Assembly: GCA_017853785.1 (NCBI GenBank)
Contig: JAFMIX010000058.1
Coordinates: forward strand, 1 to 10,386
DNA from: Verrucomicrobiales bacterium
GTDB lineage: Bacteria > Verrucomicrobiota > Verrucomicrobiia > Limisphaerales > JAFMIX01
Direction of reading: 5' to 3'
Length of the DNA stretch: 10,386 nucleotides
Made by a program: the position numbers and the translations under genes. The first letter of the stretch is position 1. Each line of letters opens with the position of its first letter. The notes below the pieces were generated by a model, which worked only from the letters and a program-made list of their open reading frames with translations, was not told the DNA's origin and made no database searches. This document shows positions 1-6,425 of the stretch, piece after piece.

Positions 1-670
1 TAGCTTCGGGCCATCGGGCGCGCGTGGCCGGATCGAGGCTGGGATTGATGATGCCACCCTTGGCTTCGCGGCCTTCGATCACCGGCGACAAATCGATCGG
101 GCAAACACGCGCCACGGCAGCTACCATATCCTCCGCGAGCGACGGTTTGCGGTCCGGATTCAGCTCGTAGACGTAGAAGCCGTGCGCTTCCCAATCCTCG
201 TGCAGGCATAGCGCCACATCGAACTTCGGCTGGCGCTCCAACCAGCGGATGTGCGCGGCCACCTCCTCCGTCTCCAGGTGGCGATAATCGCGGTTCAAGT
301 CCTTGCGGCCGTCATTCTCGCGGGAGTTGAGGATAAAACCGGTCGGGTTCAGACACGGAAGCAACCAGACTTCCGCGTCCGCCGGCCATTGATTTTCCTG
401 AAGCAGGCGGAGCGCGGCCAGCGGCCCGGCGGGTTCGTCGCCGTGAATGCCGGCGGAGATGTAAAGGCGAGTTGATGGCTGAGAGTCGCGAGTTGAGAGC
501 GGGGCACGCTGCAAGGCGAGCAGTTCGAGGTCGCCAATCCGGTAGAAAGTTTCAGCACTCCAGCCGTGGGCGACCGCGGCGGCCTTCAACTCGCCGAGAA
601 CCGCGCGGATGTCAATCGTCTCGCCGTGGTAGCCGCCATGGTTTTTGCCGAGCCGCTGCATTGCGACCAT
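1..670 (-). CDS. M14-family zinc carboxypeptidase/amidohydrolase (C-terminus beyond window)
   Basis: Partial gene reading leftwards; 223 codons are visible and the frame is still open at base 1. After a non-conserved N-terminus the protein reads SAGIHGDEPAG (residues 72-82), the HxxE zinc motif of M14 peptidases (His76, Glu79). Then come LNPTGF (108-112), KDLNRDY (123-129, with the Asn-Arg pair that binds the substrate carboxylate in this clan), and LHEDW (156-160), whose His157 should be the third zinc ligand. The catalytic Glu would lie in the missing part. The family covers metallocarboxypeptidases, murein peptide amidases (MpaA) and AstE/aspartoacylase-like deacylases; I cannot choose among them. 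No signal peptide is visible, so it is probably cytoplasmic. The ATG at 670 overlaps the bioB stop (TGATG), which suggests translational coupling; a second ATG at 661 is possible. A 7-bp repeat array lies in frame just before the zinc motif. Confidence 0.85.
   Translation of the reverse strand, partial: MVAMQRLGKNHGGYHGETIDIRAVLGELKAAAVAHGWSAETFYRIGDLELLALQRAPLSTRDSQPSTRLYISAGIHGDEPAGPLAALRLLQENQWPADAEVWLLPCLNPTGFILNSRENDGRKDLNRDYRHLETEEVAAHIRWLERQPKFDVALCLHEDWEAHGFYVYELNPDRKPSLAEDMVAAVARVCPIDLSPVIEGREAKGGIINPSLDPATRARWPEA
465..499. repeat. Degenerate 7-bp tandem repeat array inside the M14 peptidase gene
   Basis: On the plus strand five consecutive 7-mers can be laid out: AGGCGAG, TTGATGG, CTGAGAG, TCGCGAG, TTGAGAG. 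On the coding strand this gives units such as CTCTCAA and CTCGCGA. It encodes residues of about 58-68 (LSTRDSQPSTR), a low-complexity Ser/Thr/Arg/Gln stretch between the N-terminal part and the conserved strand leading to the HGDE zinc motif. The reading frame is preserved across the array. The units are degenerate, so this is an old or decayed array. The periodicity is seen directly; an insertion origin is inferred. Confidence 0.55.
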
Positions 671-1764
671 CAAGCCAGCACGGCCTCGGTTTCGCAACTG
701 GATTTGCCGCACCCGCAGCCGCCTTCTGCCTGATCGCTGAAATCGTGGCTGTCCCAGTTCGGGTCGAGGCCGAGGTCTTTGAGCATCTGGAGGTCTTTTT
801 CCACCGACTGGTTCAGCGTGGTGAGATAGTTGCCGACCATCAAAGCGCTCGCGCCGGCCATGAAAATCATGCTCTGGGCATCGCGCAGATTCACGGTGCG
901 TCCGCCGGCGATCATGATCTCCTGTCGCGGCAGGATAAAGCGGAAGCAGGCGATGGTCTTCAGGATTTCCATCACGGGCAGGCGCTCGTTGTTGGCGAAC
1001 GGCGTGCCGGGAATGGGGTTGAGGATGTTCACGGGCACGACGTTCGCGCCGATGGCTTTCAATTCAAAGGCGAGGTCGCAGCGGTCTTCACGGGTCTCGC
1101 CCAGGCCGATGATGCCGCCGGAGCAGATTTTGATGCCGGCTTTTTTCAGGTAGCCGATGGTTTCGAGGCGCTCGTCGAAGGTGTGCGTAGTGCAGGTCTG
1201 CGGAAAGAAACGGCGCGAGCTCTCGAGGTTGTGGCCGTAGCATTCCAGCCCGGCTTCCTTGAGGCGGTCGGCGACTTTCTGGGACTTGATGAGGCCCAGC
1301 GAGGCGTCGGGCCGGGTCTGGCCGCCGGCTTTCATTTCGCGGATGCGGTCGCAGACTTCGTCGAGCATGGGGCCTTCGTTCAAGCCTTTCCATGCAGCGA
1401 CGAGACCGACAGCGGTAACGGCATTTTTATTCGCTTCAGCGGCGGCTTCGGCAACGGGCTCGGGGTCCACGAATCCGTATTTGGGCGAGCCGGTCTGGTA
1501 GTGGGCGGACTGGGCACAGAAGCTGCAATTCTCGGAGCACGCGCCGGCCTTGGCGTTGACGATGGAGCAGAGATGGATCTTGTTGCCTTTAAAATGTTCG
1601 CGGATGCGATTGGCCCAAGAGAGCAGATCGAGAATGTCGGCCGAGGATTCGAGGTTGAAGAGCCACATCGCTTCGGCGCGGGTGACGTGGCCGCCAGCGA
1701 GCACGCGCTCGCCGAGGGTGGAAAGTTTCTGGTGATTGCTCGCGTCAACAAGTGGTGCCGTCAT
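670..1764 (-). CDS. bioB: Biotin synthase, radical SAM, with non-classical auxiliary-cluster ligands
   Basis: A 364-residue protein that is BioB from end to end. BioB inserts sulfur into dethiobiotin, the last step of biotin synthesis, in the cytoplasm. The radical-SAM motif is CSENCSFC (Cys76, Cys80, Cys83). Other family blocks are YGHNLESS (176-183), ICSGGIIGLGET (213-224), VPVNILNPIPGTP (243-255) and MAGASALMVGNYLTT (302-316). Against E. coli and B. subtilis BioB recalled from memory, only one of the four residues holding the classical [2Fe-2S] cluster remains: Cys214 matches E. coli Cys188, but the Cys97, Cys128 and Arg260 positions are Gly120, Asp153 and Met284. The C-terminus instead carries GGCGCGKSSC (Cys350, 352, 357). 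This resembles the Type II BioB of anaerobes, reported to use a 4Fe-5S cluster. It lies 51 nt after the response regulator gene. No other bio gene is in the window. The start lacks a Shine-Dalgarno. Confidence 0.96.
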   Translation of the reverse strand: MTAPLVDASNHQKLSTLGERVLAGGHVTRAEAMWLFNLESSADILDLLSWANRIREHFKGNKIHLCSIVNAKAGACSENCSFCAQSAHYQTGSPKYGFVDPEPVAEAAAEANKNAVTAVGLVAAWKGLNEGPMLDEVCDRIREMKAGGQTRPDASLGLIKSQKVADRLKEAGLECYGHNLESSRRFFPQTCTTHTFDERLETIGYLKKAGIKICSGGIIGLGETREDRCDLAFELKAIGANVVPVNILNPIPGTPFANNERLPVMEILKTIACFRFILPRQEIMIAGGRTVNLRDAQSMIFMAGASALMVGNYLTTLNQSVEKDLQMLKDLGLDPNWDSHDFSDQAEGGCGCGKSSCETEAVLA

Positions 1765-1786
1765 GGTTGACAGCTTAATGCGAGGG

Positions 1787-1813
1787 AAAAATTACGCAAG
1801 CGCCCAGCGGCGC
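1787..1813 (-). terminator. Possible weak terminator or attenuator between the response regulator and bioB
   Basis: Read on the minus strand, GCGCC-GCTG-GGCGC (1813-1800) is a perfect five-pair GC stem with a four-base loop, starting two bases after the response regulator stop. A run of five T follows at 1791-1787, but eight bases separate stem and T-run, so the fit to a Rho-independent terminator is imperfect. If it works, bioB would be partly uncoupled from the response regulator. The hairpin is seen; the function is inferred. Confidence 0.3.
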
Positions 1814-1815
1814 GG

Positions 1816-2277
1816 TCAGGCCGGAGCGTAAAGGGCGAAGGCCCGGGCGATGCCTGCGCGCAGGGTTTCGAGCCGGAAGGGTTTGTCCACGATGAGGTCG
1901 ATGCCGGTAAGCGGCCGGCCGGAGGCGCGGAGCATTTCGCCGTGCGCGGTCAGCATGACAACGGGTTGCCGCGGAAGGTGCTGTTTGATGGTGGCGGCCA
2001 GTTGATCCCCTTTCATGCCGGGCATCTCATAGTCCACGAGCACAAGATCAAACCCGACCCCCGCCAACTTTGCCAGCGCTTGAAAACCATCGCTGGAGGT
2101 TTCGACCTCATAGCCGTCAATCTTGAGCAGCATGCAGATGGCCGCGCAGACGAGCGGCTCATCATCCACGACAAGCACGCGTTTTTTTGTTGGAGTATCG
2201 GTAGCCACTGGTTTCCGTTTTTTAAAATTAGCCATTTCCCCCAATTTATCCAGAGTTTTATGTCGAAAGATATTCAC
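1816..2277 (-). CDS. Stand-alone receiver-domain response regulator
   Basis: A CheY-like receiver domain with no output domain. In the 153-residue reading, VLVVDDEP (34-41) holds the acidic pair Asp38/Asp39, LVLVDYEMPGMKG (78-90) holds the phospho-acceptor Asp82, MLTAHG (108-113) gives the conserved Thr110, and VDKPF (130-134) gives Lys132. All residues needed for phosphorylation and switching are present, so it should be an active single-domain regulator acting through protein contacts. The longest frame starts at GTG 2277. The ATG at 2235 (MANFKKRK) is an alternative that still leaves about 18 basic and Thr-rich residues before the domain and is perhaps more likely. A GGGGGA lies only two or three bases before that ATG, too close for an ordinary ribosome site. 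No histidine kinase is in the window. It diverges from the HD-domain gene, and bioB follows 51 nt downstream. Confidence 0.9.
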   Translation of the reverse strand: MNIFRHKTLDKLGEMANFKKRKPVATDTPTKKRVLVVDDEPLVCAAICMLLKIDGYEVETSSDGFQALAKLAGVGFDLVLVDYEMPGMKGDQLAATIKQHLPRQPVVMLTAHGEMLRASGRPLTGIDLIVDKPFRLETLRAGIARAFALYAPA

Positions 2278-2285
2278 GGGGGTGC

Positions 2286-2331
2286 CGGCAAAAAGCCGTG
2301 CAATCGCGCGGCCGCTTGATTAGTTTTGCCG
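2286..2331. promoter_or_regulatory. Divergent intergenic region with 8-bp inverted repeat
   Basis: The gap between the response regulator (minus) and the HD-domain gene (plus) has perfect arms CGGCAAAA (2286-2293) and TTTTGCCG (2324-2331), separated by 30 bases. It could be an operator or chance. I see no convincing -35/-10 pair in the gap; one promoter may lie inside the opposite gene. Confidence 0.2.
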
Positions 2332-2333
2332 TG

Positions 2334-3218
2334 ATGTTTCTACCGGTTGCCACCACCGATCCGGCAGCAGTCGAGGCCGCCACGCAAGCCGCCTACCGCG
2401 GCATGTTCCCCAAGGGCGACCCCCAGTTCGTGCCGCGCATCTTCGGTTGGGCCACGGATTGCTTCACCGGCCGTTACGCGGATTACCAGCCGATTGATGC
2501 GCGTTATCACGATTTCGAACACACGTTGCAGGGGACGCTCTGCATGGCCCGCCTGCTTCAATGCCGCCAAGCCGCGCAGGCGATCCCCCCGTTGCCACAA
2601 CGCCTCGTCGAACTCGGCCTCATCGGCATCCTGCTGCATGACACCGGTTATCTGAAACAGCGCAACGACACCGAGGGCACGGGCGCGAAATATACCGTCA
2701 CCCACGTCAACCGCAGCGCCGAATTTGCCGCGCGACTGCTCGGGGAAAAGAGTTTTCTCCAGCGGGAGATCGTTTCCGTCCAAAACATGATCCGCTGCAC
2801 CGGCGTGGACGCCGCGTTGAGCGTGCTGGAATTTCCCAGCGCGGAGGAAAAAATCTGCGGCCATATCCTGGGCACCGCCGACCTGCTCGGCCAGATGGCC
2901 GCCGCCGACTACATCGACAAGCTGCCGATCCTCTACGCCGAGTTTGCCGAAGCCGCAAAACACTCCGGCCACAAGGCCAATGTGGTGACGATGTTCTCCA
3001 GCGCCAACGACCTCCTGCGCAAAACGCCCGCGTTCTGGGACAACTACGTGAAACGCAAACTCGACCGGGACTTTGGCGGCGTGTTCCGTTATTTCAACCA
3101 GCCCTATCCCGACGGCGCGAACTGGTATCTCGACAAAGTCGAAGCCAACATCGAGCGGTTGCGGCAACGCCTGCAACAGGCCGCCGGCGATACCGCCTTC
3201 CTCACCCGCCCGGCGTAA
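2334..3218 (+). CDS. HD-domain metal-dependent phosphohydrolase
   Basis: A 294-residue cytoplasmic protein from the ATG at 2334. A GTG at 2298 would add 12 residues with no family feature, so the ATG is preferred. Counting from the ATG, the HD-fold metal ligands appear as ARYHDFEHT (His59, His63), LLHDTGYL (His102-Asp103), THVNRS (His124) and GTADLLGQ (Asp183). The YHxxxH then HD then distant Asp order resembles class I cyclic-nucleotide phosphodiesterases more than HD-GYP proteins; no GYP motif is present despite the HDTGY string. The substrate is therefore probably a phosphate ester or nucleotide, but not identifiable. The C-terminal part is mostly helical with a charged end (KVEANIERLRQRLQQ). 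It diverges from the response regulator and lies 44 nt before the helicase on the same strand. No Shine-Dalgarno is visible. Confidence 0.85.
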   Translation: MFLPVATTDPAAVEAATQAAYRGMFPKGDPQFVPRIFGWATDCFTGRYADYQPIDARYHDFEHTLQGTLCMARLLQCRQAAQAIPPLPQRLVELGLIGILLHDTGYLKQRNDTEGTGAKYTVTHVNRSAEFAARLLGEKSFLQREIVSVQNMIRCTGVDAALSVLEFPSAEEKICGHILGTADLLGQMAAADYIDKLPILYAEFAEAAKHSGHKANVVTMFSSANDLLRKTPAFWDNYVKRKLDRDFGGVFRYFNQPYPDGANWYLDKVEANIERLRQRLQQAAGDTAFLTRPA

Positions 3219-3262
3219 GTATTTCCTTTTGTCCCGGCGCATTTGCCCGTTTCATTCCCGCC

Positions 3263-5287
3263 ATGTCGCACGACTACATTCTGCAACCGTTCACGCCACC
3301 GGTGAATCTGCAGATTGATTACGCCCGGGAACTGAACGAGCAGCAGCACGCCGCCGTCACCGCGCCGCCCGGCCCGGCGCTCGTCATAGCCGGCGCGGGT
3401 TCGGGCAAGACCCGCACCCTCACCTACCGCGTCGCCTATCTGTTGGAGCAAGAAGTCCCCGCCGACCGCATCCTGCTGCTCACCTTCACCAACAAGGCCG
3501 CCGGCGAAATGATGCGCCGCGTGGCCGAACTGCTGGGCCAGCCGTTGCCGGCGCTGTGGGGCGGGACTTTCCACTCCATCGGCGCCCGGATTTTGCGCAC
3601 ACACGCCGCGCTGCTTGGCTATGGCCGCGACTTCACCATCCTTGACCGCGACGACGCCAAGGATCTGGTCAAGGCCTGCCTCACCACGGCGGGCATTGAT
3701 ACGAAGGGCAAACTTTTCCCCAAGCCGGACGTGTTGGTGGAAATCTTTTCGCTGGCGAACAACACCCACCGCTCCATCGCCGAAATCATTGACGTGCAAT
3801 ACGGCTATTTCGTCGAACACACGGATAAGATCGCCGCGCTTGCCCAGGATTACACCGCCCGCAAGCGCGCCACCAACGCGATGGATTTCGACGACCTCCT
3901 CGCGCTCTGGCTCGAGCTGCTGCAGGAACACGCCGAGGTGCGCGAGCACTATCAGCGGCGCTTCCAATTCATCTTGGTGGACGAGTATCAGGACACGAAC
4001 AAGCTCCAGAGCGACCTGATTGACCTGCTCGCCGGGCGGCACAAGAACGTCATGGTCGTGGGCGACGACGCGCAGAGCATCTACGCCTGGCGCGGCGCGA
4101 ACTTCGCGAACATCCTGAAATTCCCCGAACGCTATCCCGGCGCGAAGACCTACAAGATCGAGACCAATTACCGCAGCACGCCGGAAATCCTGCGTTTGGC
4201 CAACGCCGCCATCGCCGCGAACGTGAACCAGTTCACCAAGGAACTCGCCCCCGCGCGCAAATCCGGCCTCAAGCCCGCGCTTGTCTCGTGCGCGGACGCG
4301 GCGCAGCAGGCGGCGTTCATCGCCCAGCGCGTGGGCGAACTGCACGAGGAAGGGGTGAACCTCAACGGTGTCGCCGTGCTCTACCGCTCCCATTTTCACG
4401 CGCTGGAACTGCAGTTGGAGCTGACGCGGCGGAACATTCCGTTCGCCATCACCAGCGGCATCCGGTTCTTTGAACAGGCGCACATCAAGGACGTGACGGC
4501 GTATCTGAAGTTCGTGGTGAACCCGCGCGACGAGATTTCGTTCAAACGGCTGGCACAACTGCTGCCGGGCATCGCGGCGAAAGGCGCGGAGAAACTCTTT
4601 CAGAGTTTTGGAGCGAGGCTGGAAGCTGGCGGATGGAAGCTGGAGAAGCCCGGGAGCATCGCCGCCAAGTTGCAGGAGTGCGCGAAGTCCGTGCCGAAGA
4701 AGGCGGCGGTGGGCTGGGCGCAATTCGGCGCCACGATTTCCCAACTCGAAGCCGAACCCACGCGGAAAAGCGCGGCGAAGATGATCCAGTTGGTCATCGA
4801 GGCGGGTTACGAGGATCACCTGAAGGCGACTTACGACAACTTTGAGCGCCGGCTGGAGGAACTGGAGCAGCTGGCGGTCTTCGCGCAGCCGTTCCCGAGC
4901 GTGGAGGAATTTCTGACGCAGCTCGCATTGCTCACCAACGTCGAGGCCGAGGACGACAAGACCGCCGACCCGGACGCGGAACGCATCCGGCTCTCGACCA
5001 TCCATCAGGCCAAGGGACTGGAGTTCGGCGTGGTGTTCGTAATCATGTTGTGCGACGGGCTGTTTCCCTCAGGCCGTTCGTTGGACAGCACTGAGGGCGA
5101 GGAGGAGGAGCGGCGGCTCTTCTATGTGGCCGTGACGCGGGCGAAAGACGAGTTGTATCTGAGTTATCCGTTCATGCGCGGCGGATTCGGCGGCAGCGGC
5201 GACACGTTTCAGACGCCGTCGCGTTTTCTCAACGAGATTCCCCGCGAACTGATCAACGAATGGAATTTGAAGCCGGCGTATGGTTGA
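3263..5287 (+). CDS. UvrD/PcrA/Rep-type superfamily 1A DNA helicase
   Basis: A 674-residue ATP-dependent 3'-5' DNA helicase of the UvrD/PcrA/Rep group, expected to act in repair or at stalled forks. Motifs occur in order: Q-motif LNEQQHAAV (24-32), Walker A GAGSGKT (44-50), LTFTNKAAGEM (73-83), GTFHSIG (101-107), DEYQDTN (240-246, Walker B), VGDDAQSIYAWRGA (266-279), TNYRST (301-306), LSTIHQAKGLEF (577-588) and RRLFYVAVTRAKDEL (617-631). All catalytic residues are present. It is shorter than typical PcrA/UvrD (about 720 residues) and ends soon after motif VI without the usual C-terminal extension. An in-frame 7-bp repeat array encodes the part around residues 452-461 in the 2B subdomain. Start at ATG 3263 has no Shine-Dalgarno. 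UvrD, PcrA and Rep cannot be told apart safely here. Confidence 0.95.
   Translation: MSHDYILQPFTPPVNLQIDYARELNEQQHAAVTAPPGPALVIAGAGSGKTRTLTYRVAYLLEQEVPADRILLLTFTNKAAGEMMRRVAELLGQPLPALWGGTFHSIGARILRTHAALLGYGRDFTILDRDDAKDLVKACLTTAGIDTKGKLFPKPDVLVEIFSLANNTHRSIAEIIDVQYGYFVEHTDKIAALAQDYTARKRATNAMDFDDLLALWLELLQEHAEVREHYQRRFQFILVDEYQDTNKLQSDLIDLLAGRHKNVMVVGDDAQSIYAWRGANFANILKFPERYPGAKTYKIETNYRSTPEILRLANAAIAANVNQFTKELAPARKSGLKPALVSCADAAQQAAFIAQRVGELHEEGVNLNGVAVLYRSHFHALELQLELTRRNIPFAITSGIRFFEQAHIKDVTAYLKFVVNPRDEISFKRLAQLLPGIAAKGAEKLFQSFGARLEAGGWKLEKPGSIAAKLQECAKSVPKKAAVGWAQFGATISQLEAEPTRKSAAKMIQLVIEAGYEDHLKATYDNFERRLEELEQLAVFAQPFPSVEEFLTQLALLTNVEAEDDKTADPDAERIRLSTIHQAKGLEFGVVFVIMLCDGLFPSGRSLDSTEGEEEERRLFYVAVTRAKDELYLSYPFMRGGFGGSGDTFQTPSRFLNEIPRELINEWNLKPAYG
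4616..4643. repeat. 7-bp tandem repeat array inside the helicase gene
   Basis: Four consecutive 7-mers are visible: AGGCTGG, AAGCTGG, CGGATGG, AAGCTGG; two are identical and the flanks decay (TGGAGCG before, AGAAGCC after). It is translated as RLEAGGWKLE, in a loop between the helix following LLPGIAAKGAEKLF and the conserved helix IAAKLQECAK. Because 7 is not a multiple of 3, three units make a seven-residue peptide period. The frame is intact on both sides. Confidence 0.65.
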
Positions 5288-5288
5288 G

Positions 5289-5306
5289 CCGCGCCGAGGG
5301 CGGCGG
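5289..5306. terminator. Possible bidirectional hairpin between convergent genes
   Basis: CCGCGCC (5289-5295) can pair with GGCGGCGG (5299-5306) if one G is bulged, with a three-base loop. It fills the 21-base gap between the helicase stop and the stop of the convergent cadherin-like gene. No T-run follows on either strand, so it is not a classical Rho-independent terminator. Confidence 0.3.
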
Positions 5307-5308
5307 GA

Positions 5309-6421
5309 CTACGGGCTGTTGTAGCGCAGCCGGTAGAAGGCGAGCGGGCTGGGCGGATTGCTATCCGTCCATTTGAACAAGCCAGCGGCGGGAGCGTTGG
5401 TGGTGACGAGATCCACCACGGTGCCAGTGAAGCCCACATTGGTGCCGCGTTGCACAGTGTAGCTGTAGGTGGGAACGCCGGCAAAAGTGGCAATAAAGCT
5501 GCCGGAGGCGTTGGTGATGCTCACGGCCTGACCGTAAACGTCGGTGCTGATGGCAACGTAAACCAAGCCAGTGCTCACGCCGCCCTGACCGTCGCTGATG
5601 GTATAGCTGAAACGGTCGGAAACATTGCTGACATTGGAGGGATAAATCACATAGGTGGCGTTCGTGGTCAAGACCGCACCGTTGGTGCTGTTGCCGGTGA
5701 TGCCAGTGAAGGTAATGGTGTTGGTCTCGGCATCGGTGTCATTGGCGAGCAGGGTGGCGATGGGAATTTTGACGGAGAGGCCGGGAGCGCGGTAGAACGG
5801 GCCGTCAGCATTGGCAACGGGAGCGGTGTTGCCGCCGGGAACGGTGTAGCTGGCGTATCCGGCGGAATTGGGAACGCTGCCAAGCGCATTGCCATCAGCA
5901 CCTGTAACAGTGGCGAAATAAATGGCCACGGTGCTGTTATCTGAGGGCACGAACCAAGGATCGCTCCCGTCAGTCCCGCTGCCAGCCGTCCCATTAGCAA
6001 CCGAATCCCGATAGAAACCATAGCTGGTGCCGGCTCCGGGTGCACTTGCGCCGATTGTGAGCGTTGGGAACCAATATAAAGCCAATGCTTGACCGGCGGC
6101 GAGTCCCCCAGACAGGGCGCGTTCGCTGACGACGTCGCTAAACTGCCCGGGAACGCCGGTTCCTGAGAGATTCCACCGCGCAACTTCAAAGTCACCTGGG
6201 CCGGACGCAAACGAGGCCGCCGTGGGGCCGCCGAAAGTCGTGCCGTTGGTGGTGGCAACAAGAATGACAAGTCCGGTGGTGGGCATGGGAGAACTCCCCC
6301 CCCCAGTTTTCAAGGTTTCACCAGCCACATTAATGGTGACCGTGGCGAAGACTTTCTCAACCGGCAGGGCCAATAAACCAAAGGCAAGCAATAGAGCGTG
6401 TTTGCGTTTCACAATTTGCAT
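5309..6421 (-). CDS. Secreted cadherin-like-domain protein with an internal G9 tract
   Basis: A 370-residue exported protein. MQIVKRKHALLLAFGLLALP is a typical signal peptide (basic start, hydrophobic core), with likely cleavage near Ala26. Residues 30-195 are a Gly/Thr/Ser-rich region I cannot assign. Residues 199-292 fit a cadherin-like/VCBS-type beta-sandwich: NTAPVANADGPF, then LLANDTDAE with the Asp-rich calcium-site pattern, then DRFSYTISDGQGG. The end (321-367) reads YTVQRGTNVGF ... FKWTD ... FYRLRY, a tail I know from many Verrucomicrobiota surface proteins. A role in adhesion or extracellular structure is inferred. The start is four bases after the stop of the TIGR02597-type gene, so the two should be cotranscribed. 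Codons 40-42 are GGG GGG GGG, a nine-G run that could slip. The lower GC and the Asn/Thr-rich composition differ from the neighbours. Confidence 0.85.
   Translation of the reverse strand: MQIVKRKHALLLAFGLLALPVEKVFATVTINVAGETLKTGGGSSPMPTTGLVILVATTNGTTFGGPTAASFASGPGDFEVARWNLSGTGVPGQFSDVVSERALSGGLAAGQALALYWFPTLTIGASAPGAGTSYGFYRDSVANGTAGSGTDGSDPWFVPSDNSTVAIYFATVTGADGNALGSVPNSAGYASYTVPGGNTAPVANADGPFYRAPGLSVKIPIATLLANDTDAETNTITFTGITGNSTNGAVLTTNATYVIYPSNVSNVSDRFSYTISDGQGGVSTGLVYVAISTDVYGQAVSITNASGSFIATFAGVPTYSYTVQRGTNVGFTGTVVDLVTTNAPAAGLFKWTDSNPPSPLAFYRLRYNSP
6296..6304 (-). repeat. Poly-G tract of 9 within the cadherin-like gene
   Basis: Nine C on the plus strand, read as nine G in the coding direction, encode Gly40-Gly42 shortly after the signal peptide. 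The present length keeps the 370-residue frame. Loss of one G would switch translation into a frame that stays open to about 5668, giving an unrelated product. Tracts of this kind are known contingency loci in surface genes of other bacteria; activity here is inferred. Confidence 0.6.
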
Positions 6422-6425
6422 AAAA

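Noticed and set aside
472..1770. 432-codon plus-strand open frame opposite bioB
   Set aside because: It is the antisense shadow of bioB, whose motifs are unmistakable on the minus strand. The shadow protein has the Ala/Gly/Val/Asp-rich look of reverse-read GC-rich codons and no recognisable domain.
1765..1815. BirA-type biotin operator upstream of bioB
   Set aside because: No long palindrome of the BirA type (TTGTAAAC-like arms) is present in the 51-nt gap; only a short GC hairpin is seen.
2176..2188. A7 tract in the response regulator as a programmed frameshift site
   Set aside because: It encodes a Lys-Lys-Arg entry to the receiver domain. Short A runs are common, and the frame is intact with no alternative downstream product.
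2334..3218. HD-GYP c-di-GMP phosphodiesterase
   Set aside because: The string HDTGY looks suggestive, but there is no GYP motif or HHE segment in the expected place.
2340..3242. 300-codon minus-strand open frame opposite the HD-domain gene
   Set aside because: Antisense shadow; the plus-strand frame has ordered HD metal motifs.
3104..5005. 633-codon minus-strand open frame opposite the helicase
   Set aside because: Antisense shadow of a gene with all superfamily 1 helicase motifs; its translation is Arg/Val/Gly/His-rich with no family feature. It also crosses the 3' end of the HD gene and the gap before the helicase.
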